DNA from: Ceratotherium simum simum
Lineage: Eukaryota; Chordata; Mammalia; Perissodactyla; Rhinocerotidae
Assembly (NCBI RefSeq): GCF_000283155.1
Contig: NW_004454181.1
Coordinates: 24,227,236-24,291,235 of the forward strand
Direction: 5' to 3'
Length of the DNA stretch: 64,000 nucleotides
Part shown: positions 10,046-21,490 of the stretch, piece after piece
Layout: each line of letters starts with the position of its first letter
How positions within the stretch are numbered: the first letter of the stretch is position 1
The notes under the pieces: generated by a model
What the model saw: the letters and a program-made list of their open reading frames with translations, nothing else
The model's database searches: none
Told to the model about the DNA's origin: nothing
Made by a program: the position numbers and the translations under genes

Positions 10046-11022
10046 TGAGTCAATGTCAACAGTTTTCCTAGTTGCCGTGTTCTTGCACTAGAGCATCATT
10101 CTTACTCTCTCTCTCTCTTTGAGCTTCTCCATGACAACTGGATGTCTTTTAGTCATCCCTCTCATGACTCAATGCTGACATGATTTGTGCCTCATCTATA
10201 TTTACTTACACTACTTTCATTCCCTCCCACCCCCCGTCTCTGTCTGCCCGGCAGGCCTGAGTATCATCTCCAGTTATACTCATTTTAATTTCTCCTCAAG
10301 CCATTGAACCTGGATGTTAGGTCTGATTCAGTAGAAACTTTGGGTAAGGGACAACTCCGTCTTGCCCATCTCACTGCTAAGGGAATGATACTGTGAAAGC
10401 CATGGAAGATCATTTGCTCACTCTTCTTGATTGTAAATAATTATCCAGAAACCCAAAAATGAAATTTTCAGGCCCTTCGTTGCGTGGACAAACAAATGAC
10501 ATGAGTCAGACAATGACTGCAATCAGTACACTCACTCATCTTCTCATCCAGCCTAGAGAAAATCTGGGCAGGTTAGCTCCAGCGGCTTTATAATCACATC
10601 TTCCAAGAAACTACCCAAATTTAAAAAAAAAATTGCTTTTTTATTATTTCCTGGAAACATTATGCCATCCCTTTCCATCCATATCCTGTGAAAGTTAGGA
10701 TGCCAACCCCCGTTTTGTGTTACCAGAGAAGGTAATACAGTGATTATGATGTGGATAACCAATAATATCTTGAATGTATTACTGTTTTGGCCAGTGAGTA
10801 GAAAAAAATAAATTCCAATCAAGGTTGAGAACTTCTTATTTACCTCATTTACCACCAAACTCAAATTAAAATAAAATGCCTCCCATGTCCTCTTAGATTC
10901 TTTTATTGAGTTTAAATTATTCCAACCAACAGTGATACTTCCCTCTTCTCATTATCTTTATTTATGACAGAGACTCTGGACCTTATTAACCATAGGATCT
11001 GGAAACTATTGATCCTCTGGAG
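10046..11022. other. unique noncoding DNA
   Basis: It holds a (CT)n run near 10106-10120 and a minus-strand open frame of 103 codons (10553-10864) with no domain I recognise. The frame's codon content is unremarkable and I treat it as chance. Confidence 0.4.
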
Positions 11023-11480
11023 CAGTGGTTTCCAAATTCTGGTCCAAGAATGGATGTTTGCATGTTGTTTCCCCTAGTCCATGGCAGGATGAATAAATAG
11101 ATCTGTATGGTGTATAGATTTCAAAAGTTGGCACTCCCTAGTCTCCTTCATGGGGTATCCCCTGGGACTTGTCTGCTTCCTCACCGCAGTATTTTTACCA
11201 CCAGGAACAGCATGGCACACAACAGGCATTCAATACATATCTCTTGAGGAAATGAATGAATACAGTGTCCTATTTTGGGAAGAGCTGTTCTTTATTCTGT
11301 GATTATGTCCTTTTTTGGTCTTAAATATCATTTTATAAAAAGGAAATAATGGCGATAGATAGAAGTTATTTTTAATGCTCTTACTGGGCAAAACTAAAAG
11401 TTAAGGATCCTATCTTGGTCACCTAAATTTCATTTTTGAAATTTCACTGGGTTGAGATTGTAACAACCTGGAAATCACTG
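11023..11480. mobile_element. possible hAT-like element defined by imperfect terminal inverted repeats
   Basis: The left end CAGTGGTTTCCAAATTCTGG and the reverse complement of the right end, CAGTGATTTCCAGGTTG, resemble Charlie/MER5-type termini (CAGTGGTTCTC...). The 8-bp flanks do not match well. An L2-like stretch lies inside, so the pairing may be fortuitous. Confidence 0.3.
11165..11263 (+). mobile_element. L2 LINE 3'-end fragment
   Basis: 'CCACCAGGAACAGCATGGCACACAACAGGCATTCAATACATATCTCTTGAGGAAATGAATGAAT' follows the L2 3' terminus with its GAATGAATGA ending. Confidence 0.7.
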
Positions 11481-11630
11481 CTATAATCTAATTTCTTTAT
11501 GTTAAAATGGGAGGATTGCTGCCTAGGGAGAGGAAATAACTTGCCTAAAACCCCAGTAACTGGATTATTATCTGTTCCCCCATGCCCCCCTTTATTAGAG
11601 AATTATAATTATAGGTTGGTTCTTTTTATA

Positions 11631-11969
11631 TCCCTCCCTCCCTCCCTCCTTTCCTTCCTTCCTTCCTTCCTTCCTTCCTCCCTTCCTTCCTTCCTCCCTC
11701 CCTCCTTTCCTTCCTTCCTTCCTTCCTTCCTTCCTTCCTTCCTTCCTTCCTCCCTTCCTNNNNNNNNNNNNNNNNNNNNNNNNNNNNNNNNNNNNNNNNN
11801 NNNNNNNNNNNNNNNNNNNNNNNNNNNNNNNNNNNNNNNNNNNNNNNNNNNNNNNNNNNTTCCTTCCTCCCTCCCTCCTTTCCTTCCTTCCTTCCTTCCT
11901 TCCTTCCTTCCTTCCTTCCTTCCTTCCTCCCTTCCTCCCTTCCTTCCTCCCTTCCTCCCTTCCTTCCTT
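11631..11969. repeat. (CCTT)n / (CCTCCCTT)n polypyrimidine tract, interrupted by an assembly gap
   Basis: Both flanks of the gap are pure C/T on the plus strand in CCTT and CCTC tetranucleotides. Translated frames across it (Pro-Ser-Leu-Phe repeats, or Arg-Lys-Glu-Gly on the other strand) are artefacts of the repeat, not proteins. Such homopurine/homopyrimidine tracts can adopt triplex structures and are length-polymorphic. Confidence 0.97.
11760..11859. other. assembly gap, exactly 100 N
   Basis: One hundred N bases in the middle of the CCTT tract. The round number suggests a placeholder of unknown true length. Confidence 0.99.
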
Positions 11970-12133
11970 GTGTTTTTACAGATCATTGTGGTCTCTGAAA
12001 CAATAATGTAAGCTCCTTCAGAATGTGTATCATGCTATATTCTTGTCTTGTAGGGTTAACAAAACCCCATGTTTGAGATGCAAACCATGGTATTAAACCT
12101 CTCCCTTGAAGGCTAAGCTATGAAGGTACAGAT

Positions 12134-12146
12134 AAAAGGAAGGATG
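12134..12146. repeat. candidate imperfect target-site duplication, left copy
   Basis: AAAAGGAAGGATG resembles AAAAGGCAAGGTG at 13549-13561, on the far side of the L1 insertion. Confidence 0.45.
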
Positions 12147-12156
12147 TCTTTTTTTT

Positions 12157-12689
12157 TAATATTAACCCCTTATCTGATATGTGGTTTGCAAAATTTTCTC
12201 CCATTCGGTAGGTTGTCTTTTTGTTAATTAATTGTTTCTTCTGCTGTGGAGAGCTTTCAAGTTTGCTATAGTCCCATTTGTTGATTTTTGCTTTTGTTTT
12301 TTGCACTTTTGGAGTCATGTCCAAAAAATCATTGCCAAGACCAATATTGATAAGCTTCTTCCCTATGTTTTCTTCTAGGAGTTTTATGGCATCAGGTCTT
12401 ATGTTCATGTCTTTGTTGCATTTTGTTATGTTTTGTGAGTGGTGTGAGATAAGGGTCCAATTTCATTGTTCTTCATGTGTTTCTCCAGTTTTCCCAGCAC
12501 TATTTGTTGAAGAGACTATCCTTTTCACACTGGGCGTTCTTGGCTCCCCTGTCAAATATTACTTGGCCCTACATGCTGGTATTTAATTCTGGTCTTTCTA
12601 TTCTGTTTCATTGGTCTATGTGTCTATTTTTATATCAGTGCCATACTGCATTTTTTACTGTGGCTTTGTAGTATAGTTTGAAATCAAGA
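12157..12689 (-). mobile_element. L1 ORF2 segment, inverted 5' part of a twin-primed L1
   Basis: The minus strand encodes a fragment of L1 ORF2 downstream of the RT domain. Translated blocks include RPDAIKLLEENIGKKLINIG, KINKWDYSKL and FANHISDKGLI, which are standard L1 ORF2 C-terminal-region motifs. The frame is broken. The segment sits head-to-head with the plus-strand L1 3' end that follows, and its ORF2 coordinates lie just upstream of that part. That arrangement is the signature of 5' inversion during target-primed reverse transcription. Confidence 0.9.
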
Positions 12690-13540
12690 CGCAACACGCA
12701 CGTGAAAAGATGCTCAACACCACTAATCACCAGGGAAATGCAAATCAAAACCACAATGAGCTATTACCTCACACCTGTCAGAATGGTTATCATCAAGAAG
12801 ATGAGAGACAACAGATGCTGGTGAGGGTGTGGTGAAAAGGAGACCCTTATACACTGTTGGTGGGAATCTAAATTGGTCCAACCACTATGGAAAACAATAT
12901 GAAGTTTCCTCAAAAAATTAAAAATATATCTACCAGACAATCCAGCAATTCCACTTCTGGGATATACGCAAAGGAAATGAAAATAGGATTTCGAAGAGAT
13001 ATATGCACTCCCATATTTATTGCAGCATTATTCACAGTAGTCAAGATATGGAAACAACCTAATGCCCATCAATGGATGAATGGATGAAAAAGATGTGGTA
13101 TATATACACAATGGAATATTATTCAGCCGTGAGAAAGGAGGATATCCTGCCGTTTGCAACAACATGGATGGACCTTGAGTACATTATGCTAAGTGAGATA
13201 AATCAGACAAAGAAAGGCAAAGACTATATGATATCACTTATATATAGATTCTAAAAAAGTCAAACTTGTAAAAAACAGAGAGTAAGATGGTGGCTATCAG
13301 GGGATGGGAGCTTAGGCGATAAGACTGATGTTGTTTAAGGGTACAAACTTTCAATGAGTAGTAAATAAGCCATAAAGATCTAATGCATAGTATAATGAAT
13401 ACAGACAATTATATTGTACAGTAATTATGTAATGTGATAAATATCACCACAATGGCAATCATATTACAAAATATAAATGTATCAAAATAACATGTTGTAC
13501 ACCTTAAATTTACCAAATATTTTTTTTCAAATTTATTACA
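12690..13540 (+). mobile_element. L1 ORF2 C-terminus plus 3' UTR (3' part of the twin-primed L1)
   Basis: The plus strand starts at the 'GTGAAAAGATGCTCAACACCACTAATCACC' region (KRCST-like) and continues through [18 protein letters not shown] and MWYIYTMEYYSAV to the ORF2 end and the 3' UTR ('ATGGTGGCTATCAGGGGATGGG', 'ATGTTGTACACCTTAAATTTA'). About 100 bp of ORF2 appears to be missing at the junction with the inverted part. An A-rich tail follows near 13539. Multiple stops and frameshifts make it inactive. Confidence 0.92.
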
Positions 13541-13561
13541 AAAAACAAAAAAGGCAAGGTG

Positions 13562-15125
13562 CTCCTGTTAATCATCATCCTTGTTTCAGAGTATAAATGG
13601 AGACAAGGAAAAATAAGCCTGAACCTGACCATGTTAACCAAGTAAAGATCTGTTATCTGATCAGTCCCATGTAGGGAAAGAAATTGATTTGTAACAGATC
13701 AATTAGTTCATAAAGGTGGATGAACACATAGAGCATTCACCCTGAACATGAATTTTGAGATTAGGTTTGCAAAGGTGATTGATACCCCCTGCCCACCGAA
13801 CCCTCAAAAAGGGAAAAGGATGAGAAGGGACATTCTTTCTGCAACTCATTGAATGCTGTGATATTGCAAGAAAGGATCACATTTCTAATATTTAAACCAA
13901 AGATAAAATATGTAGATATAAACACTTAAAAGAAATGAACTTTATTAATGAAGCAATGGACATTAGATAGATTTAGTAAGAAATATCATAATTTACTTTC
14001 TTCTAGGCATTTGTTGTAGATGCGTTACAAGAAATAACACACCTCTTTAACTCTATTCTATTATACTTTTTGCACCTTTCTACTTTACCTAATGTTAGTT
14101 ATTCATAAAAATCTAACTAGTAATTTGGTTGAAAGCCCCTTTTACACTAATTGGTCAGAGTGTACACTCTTACTAAAATTGACCTGTTCTTTCCTCATCT
14201 GGTTCCAATTATGTCTTATTTTTGCTTCTAACTTCAATTATAATTTCTTAGGTAAGTTTGTCCTTGTTTCTTGTTAAAAAAAAAAAGCCTTCTTATATAT
14301 TAAACCATAGTTTAGTAGGGAAAGCCTCCTCTTTTTCCTTTGCTTTTTTTTATTATCTGAGTTTATATCCTTGCATGCATTAATTGTGCAACTTAAAAAT
14401 CACACAATGAAAATTAAAATAAAATTAAGCCCTAATCCAGTAAAGGACCAAGTCCCTATATTTTCTACCTGGTTCTAAAATTGTCCATATTAATAAAACC
14501 AATAAAAACAAAATAAACAAAACCTGATTAAACTGGGGAAAATTTTATTTCAATTTTTTATTATTAATATATCTGGGACATTTAAATACATCCCTAAATG
14601 TTGCCGTAAGATAGATCGTTAAGGATGAGCCAAGCTGCCAACCGGGTTTTCGCTGCAAAATGCCCATACGCCAAAAGGGTGGAGGCATGGGTAATTTGGG
14701 CATGGCAGCTCTGAGAAGATGCATTCAGTATCAATGTTCCAATCAAACACTTGGCTGTGAGCCTTTGGACGTCACTTGTCTTCCTCCTACCGCAGAATGT
14801 CAGCTGAGGAGAGCCTGTTCTTGATAAGAAGAAAAAAGAGAGAAGAGAAGGAAGCAATTGTTCTGAAATTGTCTGGATGCCACTCCAGTTGCTCTCAGTG
14901 CAGTCATAGCCTCAGGGGGTGAAGTCATCCAGTCAGGCTGCTGCCCTTTGGGGGCAGAATACCCCGTCCCAGGTCTGCTCGCAGGAGTTTATTAATTTCC
15001 AGGAGAGTGACAAAGCTCCTTGTGAGTACTCCATAGCAGTGGGTCAGATGGGTTGGGTCCAGCCCACTCATGTGCTTCATCCACTTGTTCTCTGAGGACT
15101 AATCTGACTTTATAGACAGATTGAG
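13562..15125. other. unique noncoding DNA
   Basis: No repeat family or gene recognised over about 1.5 kb. The left part (to about 14580) is AT-rich. The right part (14600-15120) is more balanced in base composition, with one 87-codon minus-strand frame (14594-14857) lacking any recognisable domain. Confidence 0.4.
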
Positions 15126-15150
15126 GTGTGTGTGTGTGTGTGTGTGTGTG
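15126..15150. repeat. (GT)n microsatellite
   Basis: About 12 uninterrupted GT units. Confidence 0.95.
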
Positions 15151-15269
15151 CAAGTGTTTGGAGGTAGACATGAGGCAGGTTTACCAGAAGAACATGCAAT
15201 GCCAGGGCAAAAATTTCTGGTGAGTTTGAGGCTAGTGAAGTTTAGAAAAAGTTAAGTGTTAGGTTTTAC

Positions 15270-15505
15270 CTGGTATTACATTTATACAGCACATTTCCAT
15301 TTACAAAGTGCTTTCACATTGCAATCTCTAATTTAATGCTAACAAGAATCCACTGATATTACTAAAACAAGCATACTTAACCCTGTTTTTTCCCAGATGA
15401 TGCAACTAAAGTTATGCTACTTGCCTGAGGTCACGTAGTTGCTAAAAGGCATAGCTGGGTCAGCAACACAGGACTCTTGTCTATAAATACAGCGTTATCT
15501 CCTTA
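15270..15505 (+). mobile_element. MIR SINE
   Basis: 'CAGCACATTTCCATTTACAAAGTGCTTTCACATTGC', 'AACTAAAGTTATGCTACTTGCCTGAGGTCACGTAG' and 'GGACTCTTGTCT' follow MIR order. Confidence 0.75.
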
Positions 15506-15671
15506 TTCCCAGATTTGCTGACCAGTAACCATATAATAACTAATTTGTTTGCCTCTATGTCAACTTTAAAATCTGAATCCATCAAATAGCTGTGAAATCT
15601 TGTTTATCCTTTAATGGTGAGGGATTTTTTTTCCTCTGGTGTAAAAAGAAAATTTCCTCATAAAGTTTCAA

Positions 15672-15765
15672 TAATAATACTGCTGACATTCAAATTGTCA
15701 TCACACAGATGATCTCATTTGAATTGCAGAACAACTCTTTGAGATGAGCAGGCAAGATAGAGTTC
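15672..15765 (+). mobile_element. MIR SINE fragment (5' part)
   Basis: 'TAATACTGCTGACATTC', 'GATGATCTCATTTGAATTGC' and 'AACAACTCTTTGAGATGAGCAGG' resemble the MIR left half. The right half may be the fragment at 16037-16125, split by about 270 bp. Confidence 0.45.
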
Positions 15766-16036
15766 CTGTGACGATTAGTTTAGTGTCCATAGCAGTTCAT
15801 TTCTTACATATAGGAAGTGTCTCATTAGCCCATCAAATGAACTCCAGCCTTGGAGAATTTCTCCAGACCTTCTTTGGTAACATTGTCTATTTTCCTTGAT
15901 CCTGACTTTATCCCTGGATATCTTTCCGTTCTCCTTTTCCTTGATATTCTGCAGCCTATAAACCCTGTCTTCCTATCCAGCACTGTAAACTTGATAGAGA
16001 GTTACACATGCCCACTTACTTGGGGAAAGAACTAGT

Positions 16037-16125
16037 TAAACCCATTTAACAGGCAGAGAAACTGAGGGCCACAAAGTTAAATGACTTACCCAGAGCCTGC
16101 CTATAACTGTCGATCAATATAGATG
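16037..16125 (+). mobile_element. MIR SINE fragment (3' part)
   Basis: 'CCCATTTAACAGGCAGAGAAACTGAGGGCCACAAAGTTAAATGACTTACCCAGAGCC' is the MIR core box. Confidence 0.65.
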
Positions 16126-16501
16126 TTGGAACTTTGTTATTATGAAGGCCCATCATGGAGTCTCCCACACCAGAGCTGACATCTGGAAGAAAACTATTTG
16201 GCATATGTCTTTCGTGTACTTCTTACACATCAAATAAAGAAGCATCTTCTTTGGTATAGTGATTTCAGGGGTCATCACATTTCCCTAAATAGCTTCTCCA
16301 GTGGTTGACTTATCCACAGTTGGATAAACACTTTGTTTATATCTTTCACTGTCCCTGGGTGATTGTAAATGTCATTGGGAAGGTAAATATTAACCCCCTG
16401 TTATTCACTATCCCATTGACATAAACTGAGTTTTCAGTCCCTTTGGGAATAGGATTGAGGAGAGAGAACATGAGGATTGATTGGAGGCAGGAGAGGCAGA
16501 C

Positions 16502-16690
16502 TCAATAATAGTCATTGTAATAGACACTTGTTATGTTCTGGGCATTGTTACACAACTCTACATACATCTTACAATTTATTCTTCAAAACTAAGCAGTTCC
16601 ATGAAGCATAATGTAATCAGAAGAGGAAATCAGCTTACACAAAGGGAATAATTTTTCTAAGGCCACAATGGTTAAACCAGATTTTTGTTT
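16502..16690 (+). mobile_element. MIR SINE
   Basis: 'AATAATAGTCATTGTAATAGACACTTGTTATGTTCTGGGCATTG' through 'GAAGAGGAAATCAGCTTACACAAAGG' follows MIR with substitutions. Confidence 0.7.
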
Positions 16691-17382
16691 GTTTGTTGTT
16701 TGATATGCCCAAGATTGTGCCTGTTCTACTGTACTCTCTGCCTTGGGCAAGATATTTTCAAGAACTCAAACAAAACAGACTTCTTTTTTTTAATGCAAAG
16801 TAACCACAGAGCTTCCTGTTTTTCCAATGGAAAAAACACATCTGCCCTGCTTCTCTGTGTAGGTCCCTCACTATTCCCTAATAGTGCTTCAGGACTTGAA
16901 CTTTTACTTATGTACACTTCTTTTCAATTATGCTATGTTGGTCTCAGACCTGCAGAATTAGAGAGCCTACTCAGCAATTTTCAGCAAGAAAGACCAATAA
17001 GGACTATTTTTCCACCTGATTGAAATCACTGAAGCACTGAAGACTGTCACTGTAGCCCAGAGCAATTAATCCTGGAAACATTTCAGCCACACTTGCCTCA
17101 GAGGCAGGCCTCAGTCAACGTGGGAAGAGAGAAATGGATCTTTGACTTCCTCAGGATTGATAAGTTGTCCCTTTATCCTTCTTGGACATAAACCTCTTAC
17201 TTTTCTTTGGAGTCCCAGGATGTAACTCCTTGTATTCTGTTGTGCATTTCTGCCTCTTTTACATGTGCAAAAGAAGGTGAGGTTTTCTGGAAAAGAAATG
17301 TTAGGCATTGTTTAGAAGGTTGGGGAGGAATTTGGTGTTTGACTTGGGGTAGAAGGCATTTCCTGTACCTTTGAAAGTTTGT
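16691..17382. other. unique noncoding DNA
   Basis: It holds the plus-strand frame 16685-17023 (112 codons) without any domain I recognise. No splice context or repeat identity supports it as a gene. Confidence 0.35.
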
Positions 17383-17500
17383 CCCAAAGAAGGCAGTGTG
17401 ATGTGGGAAGAGCCTCAGGCTGGGAATCAGGGGCACCTGGGTTCTGGGATGAGCTCTGCACTGAGCTGCTCTCTGGCCTTGGATAGTCACACTGAGTGAT
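17383..17500 (-). mobile_element. MIR SINE fragment
   Basis: 'AAGAAGGCAGTGTGATGTGGG', 'CTGGGAATCAGGGGCACCTGGGTTCTGGGATGAGCTCTGC' matches the complement of the MIR 3' part. Confidence 0.65.
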
Positions 17501-17689
17501 CACACTCCACCCAGCAATTCAGCGTCCCTCTGGATCCAACCACCAGTGCTCAATCCACCCTGTAGTAGGCAAAGCTTGCTATTGTTGGAGTGCCCACAAG
17601 AGTCCCTTCTCAGGCTCTTGGTCTTTTAAAATAAGAGGACAAATAGACACATACAGGGATCACCTCTAGAAGTGCCAATAGGGACTAAT

Positions 17690-17895
17690 TTTCATGGATT
17701 AAGAACGGGGGGCAGGGTGACTGCTAATGGGTACAAGGTTTCTTTATGGGTTGATGAAAATACTCTAATAAGATTGTGGTGATAATTGCACAACCCTGTG
17801 AATATACTAAAAGCCACTGAATTATACATTTTGAGTTGGTGAATTGTATGATGCGTGAATTATATCTCAATAAAGCTGTTATTATTATTATTTTT
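17690..17895 (+). mobile_element. L1M 3'-UTR end
   Basis: 'GGTGACTGCTAATGGGTACAAGG', 'TGTGGTGATAATTGCACAACCCTGTGAATATACTAAAA', 'TGAATTGTATGATGCGTGAATTATATCTCAATAAAGC' is the terminal 200 bp of an L1MB/MC-type element, ending with its polyadenylation-like AATAAA. Confidence 0.88.
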
Positions 17896-19629
17896 TTTTC
17901 CAGAAAAGGCCTTAGAGATCATAGTCTAGCTTTTTTCTGTGTCTCAGCCCATCCTCTTCTTGGTTTTTATCTTAAGAAATTTGTGCCATTTGGGACAAGG
18001 TGTGCATCTCCCAAATAAAGGCAATATATTCTTTTCACAGAATATTTAGCACAAGGGTACATGGTGGGCTTACTGTTTGTGAAGCTGATAGGCTAGAAAA
18101 TTACAATTTCGTCTTTGGTATGACGTGGGTCACACCTTCCTGGAGGCAAATTAGATATGATTTGAGGGGAACTAAGAAGGACTATGCATCCCAAATACCT
18201 ACCTCTACCCAAAAAGGTCAGTTATTCAATCTTTGGGGAGAAGCTTTGTAGTCTCTGATTCTCTTTGTAAATCCAAATCTTACTTTGAGTGAATCCTTTA
18301 AATCTTTATCTTAGGCTGAATTCGTTGATTCAATTTGTCTCCTATCTAACGATGGATGTTATGATTTAGAATAGTGTTGAAGTTTTTGAAGAAGGTGTGG
18401 AAAAATGAGGTGGAGACTTGAAAAGGCTTTACTAAATTTATAGTCTACGAATGACTGCAGCAAATGCCAAAGGGAGCAGAAGCGAAGAACCTGAGCTCAG
18501 GATGACCTGTTTCATTCACAAACTAGGTGCAAGTTGAAATTGGGAAAAGCATGCTATTCAGAAAAAAAGAGACTATTTAACTGGAATTGTTTAAAAATGA
18601 TTCACTCTACAGGTGTGTGCACTTAGAAAAATGTGCTTGATTAGAATACTTTAGAAAAGGAGGAAGAAAAGGAAATGGTTTTAAAAAGATGGCAACAGAA
18701 TCGAGACAAAACCTGTTAAAGACCAAAAATGTTGCTATCACCTAGGAACAAAATTGTTCCTATCATCAACTAGGATTCTGCTCACCTCAAGCTATGTAGT
18801 TCTCCCTCCTTGGCAACTTTGCTGACTCAGCACAGGATGAGAGGCAGAGAATAGTTATATGGGAAAGCTATTGCTTTTATGCCCTGTTATCCTGCCCCTC
18901 TCTTCTTTTGGGAAATGGCCTCTTCACAAATTCTGCTCATAAAGTTCCTCTAGAAGCAGACATGCTTGCACATGATCCCTCCCAGCTGGCCAGAACTGTT
19001 GTCTAGGAGTGAACGTGTGACCAATTTATATAAAGAAGTCCCTTCTTTAGGATTTCTAGCACCCAATAATTGTTTTCTCAATAAATGATTGAGGAAAGTT
19101 CAATACAGGCCACAATATTTTTTAACATCTAAGTACCCAAAGGGAACCCTGAACAGAATATTTTCAGTTGATATTTCTAATAAAGGTTGATGTTATTTGC
19201 TCCAAGGATAGTTACTGCATACTCTGTGGAATTGGGAAAAAAGAAAAATGAAAAACCAACAACCAAAAAACAAAACAAAACTCTAAGGCTATTGAGAAAT
19301 TGATATTACTTGAATGGATTTACAATAGCCCAAATCACACACAATAAACCAGTAATTGAATTGAACACATCATAAACAACCATCTTCACTTTACCTCCTG
19401 GTTGAACAGATGCTGCTGCCTTAAATTTTAAAATTTCATGAAAAATGCTTAAGCTGGTGTAATATACTAATAGGGCATTAGCATCAGGGATAAGATTACT
19501 TCTCTGCTGTTTTGACACCTTATGGAGGGGGAGAACGTACTGCTATTACTAATGATAGGTCAGGGTCCCAATCATAGCTATTGCTAGCAAATGTTTTTGC
19601 CATAGAAAGAGCTATCTGAAGTAGAGAAA
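17896..19629. other. unique noncoding DNA
   Basis: About 1.7 kb with no recognised repeat or gene. A short A-rich simple stretch lies near 19240-19282. Confidence 0.4.
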
Positions 19630-19765
19630 AGCCTGGGGCTTTGTTCTGTCTCCAAGTCTGCCCATTTCTAGCTGTGTGAACAAGACCAAAACCTTTCCCC
19701 CTCCGAGCCTTGATTTCCCCATTTATAAAATTATGGTATAAGATTAGATAAACTTTATGTCTTGA
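19630..19765 (-). mobile_element. MIR SINE fragment
   Basis: 'TTTCTAGCTGTGTGAACAAGACCAAAACC', 'GAGCCTTGATTTCCCCATTTATAAAAT' is a reverse MIR. Confidence 0.8.
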
Positions 19766-19889
19766 ATCTAAATATGACATGTGTTCAGGACACATGGACA
19801 TTGAGCCAGACAGACCCTAAACATCATTACTGCTGTATGAATGACTTTATAAAAACAACTCACAATTTAGCTTCAAAGGAACTAGTCTG

Positions 19890-20070
19890 TAAAAGTCAGA
19901 TCTGCCACTTATTAGTTGTGTGATCTCTTTACTAAGTCACTTAGATGACCTAAAACTCAGTTTTTCTGAAATTGAAAGTGAGTATAAGTTGGTATAATAA
20001 TACCTATCTGACAGAGTTCTTGTAGAGTGCAAATGAAGTATTGCATGTGAAGATACTTGAACTTTTATAC
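19890..20070 (-). mobile_element. MIR SINE
   Basis: 'CTGCCACTTATTAGTTGTGTGATCTC', 'ACTCAGTTTTTCTGAAATTG', 'TAATAATACCTATCTGACAGAGTTCTTGTAGAG' is a reverse MIR. It forms an inverted pair with the plus-strand MIR at 20130. Confidence 0.85.
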
Positions 20071-20129
20071 ATTTTTCGTGGTAGTAAAAGTGGTGGAAAT
20101 GGTAGCAGTAAGTAGTAGTATTCAAGTGA

Positions 20130-20395
20130 TTATGATACCAACTAGTGTTTATTGAGCACTAACTGTATGCCATACACTAATTTGAGCATTATACCACTCA
20201 CTGTCCCATTTTGTCTCCATAACAGTCCTTTGAGAAAGGTGTCTCACTTTCCCCCTTTTATAGTTAGAGAAAAGGGCTCAAAAAGTTTAAGTTACTTGCT
20301 CAATGACTCGGCTAATAAATGGCGGAACTCAGATGCAAACCTGGGGCAATCCAACTCTGCAGCGTGAACTTTTACCCACTGTGATATACTGATTT
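20130..20395 (+). mobile_element. MIR SINE, near complete
   Basis: It holds all MIR landmarks: 'CTAGTGTTTATTGAGCACTAACTGTATGCC', 'TCTCCATAACAGTCC', 'TTATAGTTAGAGAAAAGGGCTC', 'AAGTTACTTGCTCAATGAC' and 'TAATAAATGGCGGAACTCAGATGC'. Confidence 0.9.
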
Positions 20396-20789
20396 ATTCT
20401 TCCAGTATCAAATAGATTCAGATTTATATGTGGAGATTTCTACTTCCAGCAGTTTCCATTTCTTGTTTGAAATGAAGACTTCCACTGAGAGTACCAGAAA
20501 AGTGATATCCAAAAAATCTGTTTAATGATACTGGAGAGGTTCTAAGGCAGTGGGCAATCAAGGGATAAGCTGCCAGACAGAAAAGGAACTCAGCGAGGTG
20601 AAATGGATATTCAGCACCATTTTTTTGAGGCATTGACCAGTTAAAAAACTGCACCTGATAGGCTGAAAAGCTGAGTAGAACTTTTGGGAGTTTCCTGGAG
20701 CTGGGGGATACAAATTGGAGTTCAGAGCCCCCCAAGAGGAGGATCCCTGGTAAATACTCAGGTTCTTAATTGTGACTTCATTCTAATCA

Positions 20790-21490
20790 CAATGGTGAAC
20801 TGGAAATAGATGAACTCTCATAAAAGACTCAAGTCTCCCTCTAAACCACCTCAATCCATAATTGTATTAAAATGATCTGTCTGTACTCAAACCGCCTGCT
20901 AAAAGCAAAAGCAAATTTCTGGAGGCAGATTACATAATCCAGAGCCTCAAAGAGCATCTGGGATTTTTCACATATAATGAAAATTTAAAAATCAAATTAA
21001 AAAAATCACTGGGTGTCAAAAAGACAAGAATTGACGAATGACTATGAGGATGTAAGAGGACCCCAAGAGATTCAGATATGAAGAGTAATGAATTTAAAGT
21101 AACTAACTAATATGCTCAAGATATTAAATGACAAGATGCAGAATTTCCATAGAAAACTGATATCTACAAAAAAGAATAAATATCCGTAAAAAAGAATAAA
21201 TATCTACAAGGGAGAAAAAATAGAAACTATAATATCTCAAATTAATAACACAATAGATAAGTTTTAACAGTATATTTGGCAAAGTAAAGAAGTGGAGGAA
21301 AGGTCAGAAGAAAATACCTAGGCTGAAACACACAAAATGATGAAAATGCAGAAAAGAGCATAAGGGTCATGGAGACACAGTGAAAAGATTTAATGTAAGT
21401 ATAATTGGAGTCCCAGAAGGAGAGGAGAGAAAGAATGGGGCAGAAACAATACTTTTAAGAGAAAATTACTTAGAATCCTCCAAAGGAAAT
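20790..21490 (+). mobile_element. degenerate L1/HAL1 ORF1-region remnant
   Basis: The A-rich plus strand ends in a frame reading VSIIGVPEGEERKNGAE (about 21390-21445), which matches the conserved I-G-V/I-P-E-G-E-E block of L1 ORF1 (the RNA-binding chaperone). Upstream 'GGCAGATTACATAATCCAGAG' and an AAAATCA-rich stretch fit a HAL1/L1M ORF1 region. Many stops interrupt it. Confidence 0.65.

Noticed and set aside
10553..10864. 103-codon minus-strand frame with hydrophobic stretches
   Set aside because: No family resemblance and no gene structure. Hydrophobic runs arise easily from T-rich strands.
11499..12011. 170-codon and 125-codon open frames across the CCTT tract
   Set aside because: They are translations of the tetranucleotide repeat and of 100 N bases, not proteins.
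16685..17023. 112-codon plus-strand frame
   Set aside because: It has no domain or initiation context, and part overlaps a minus-strand frame over the same bases. Such lengths occur by chance in AT-rich DNA.
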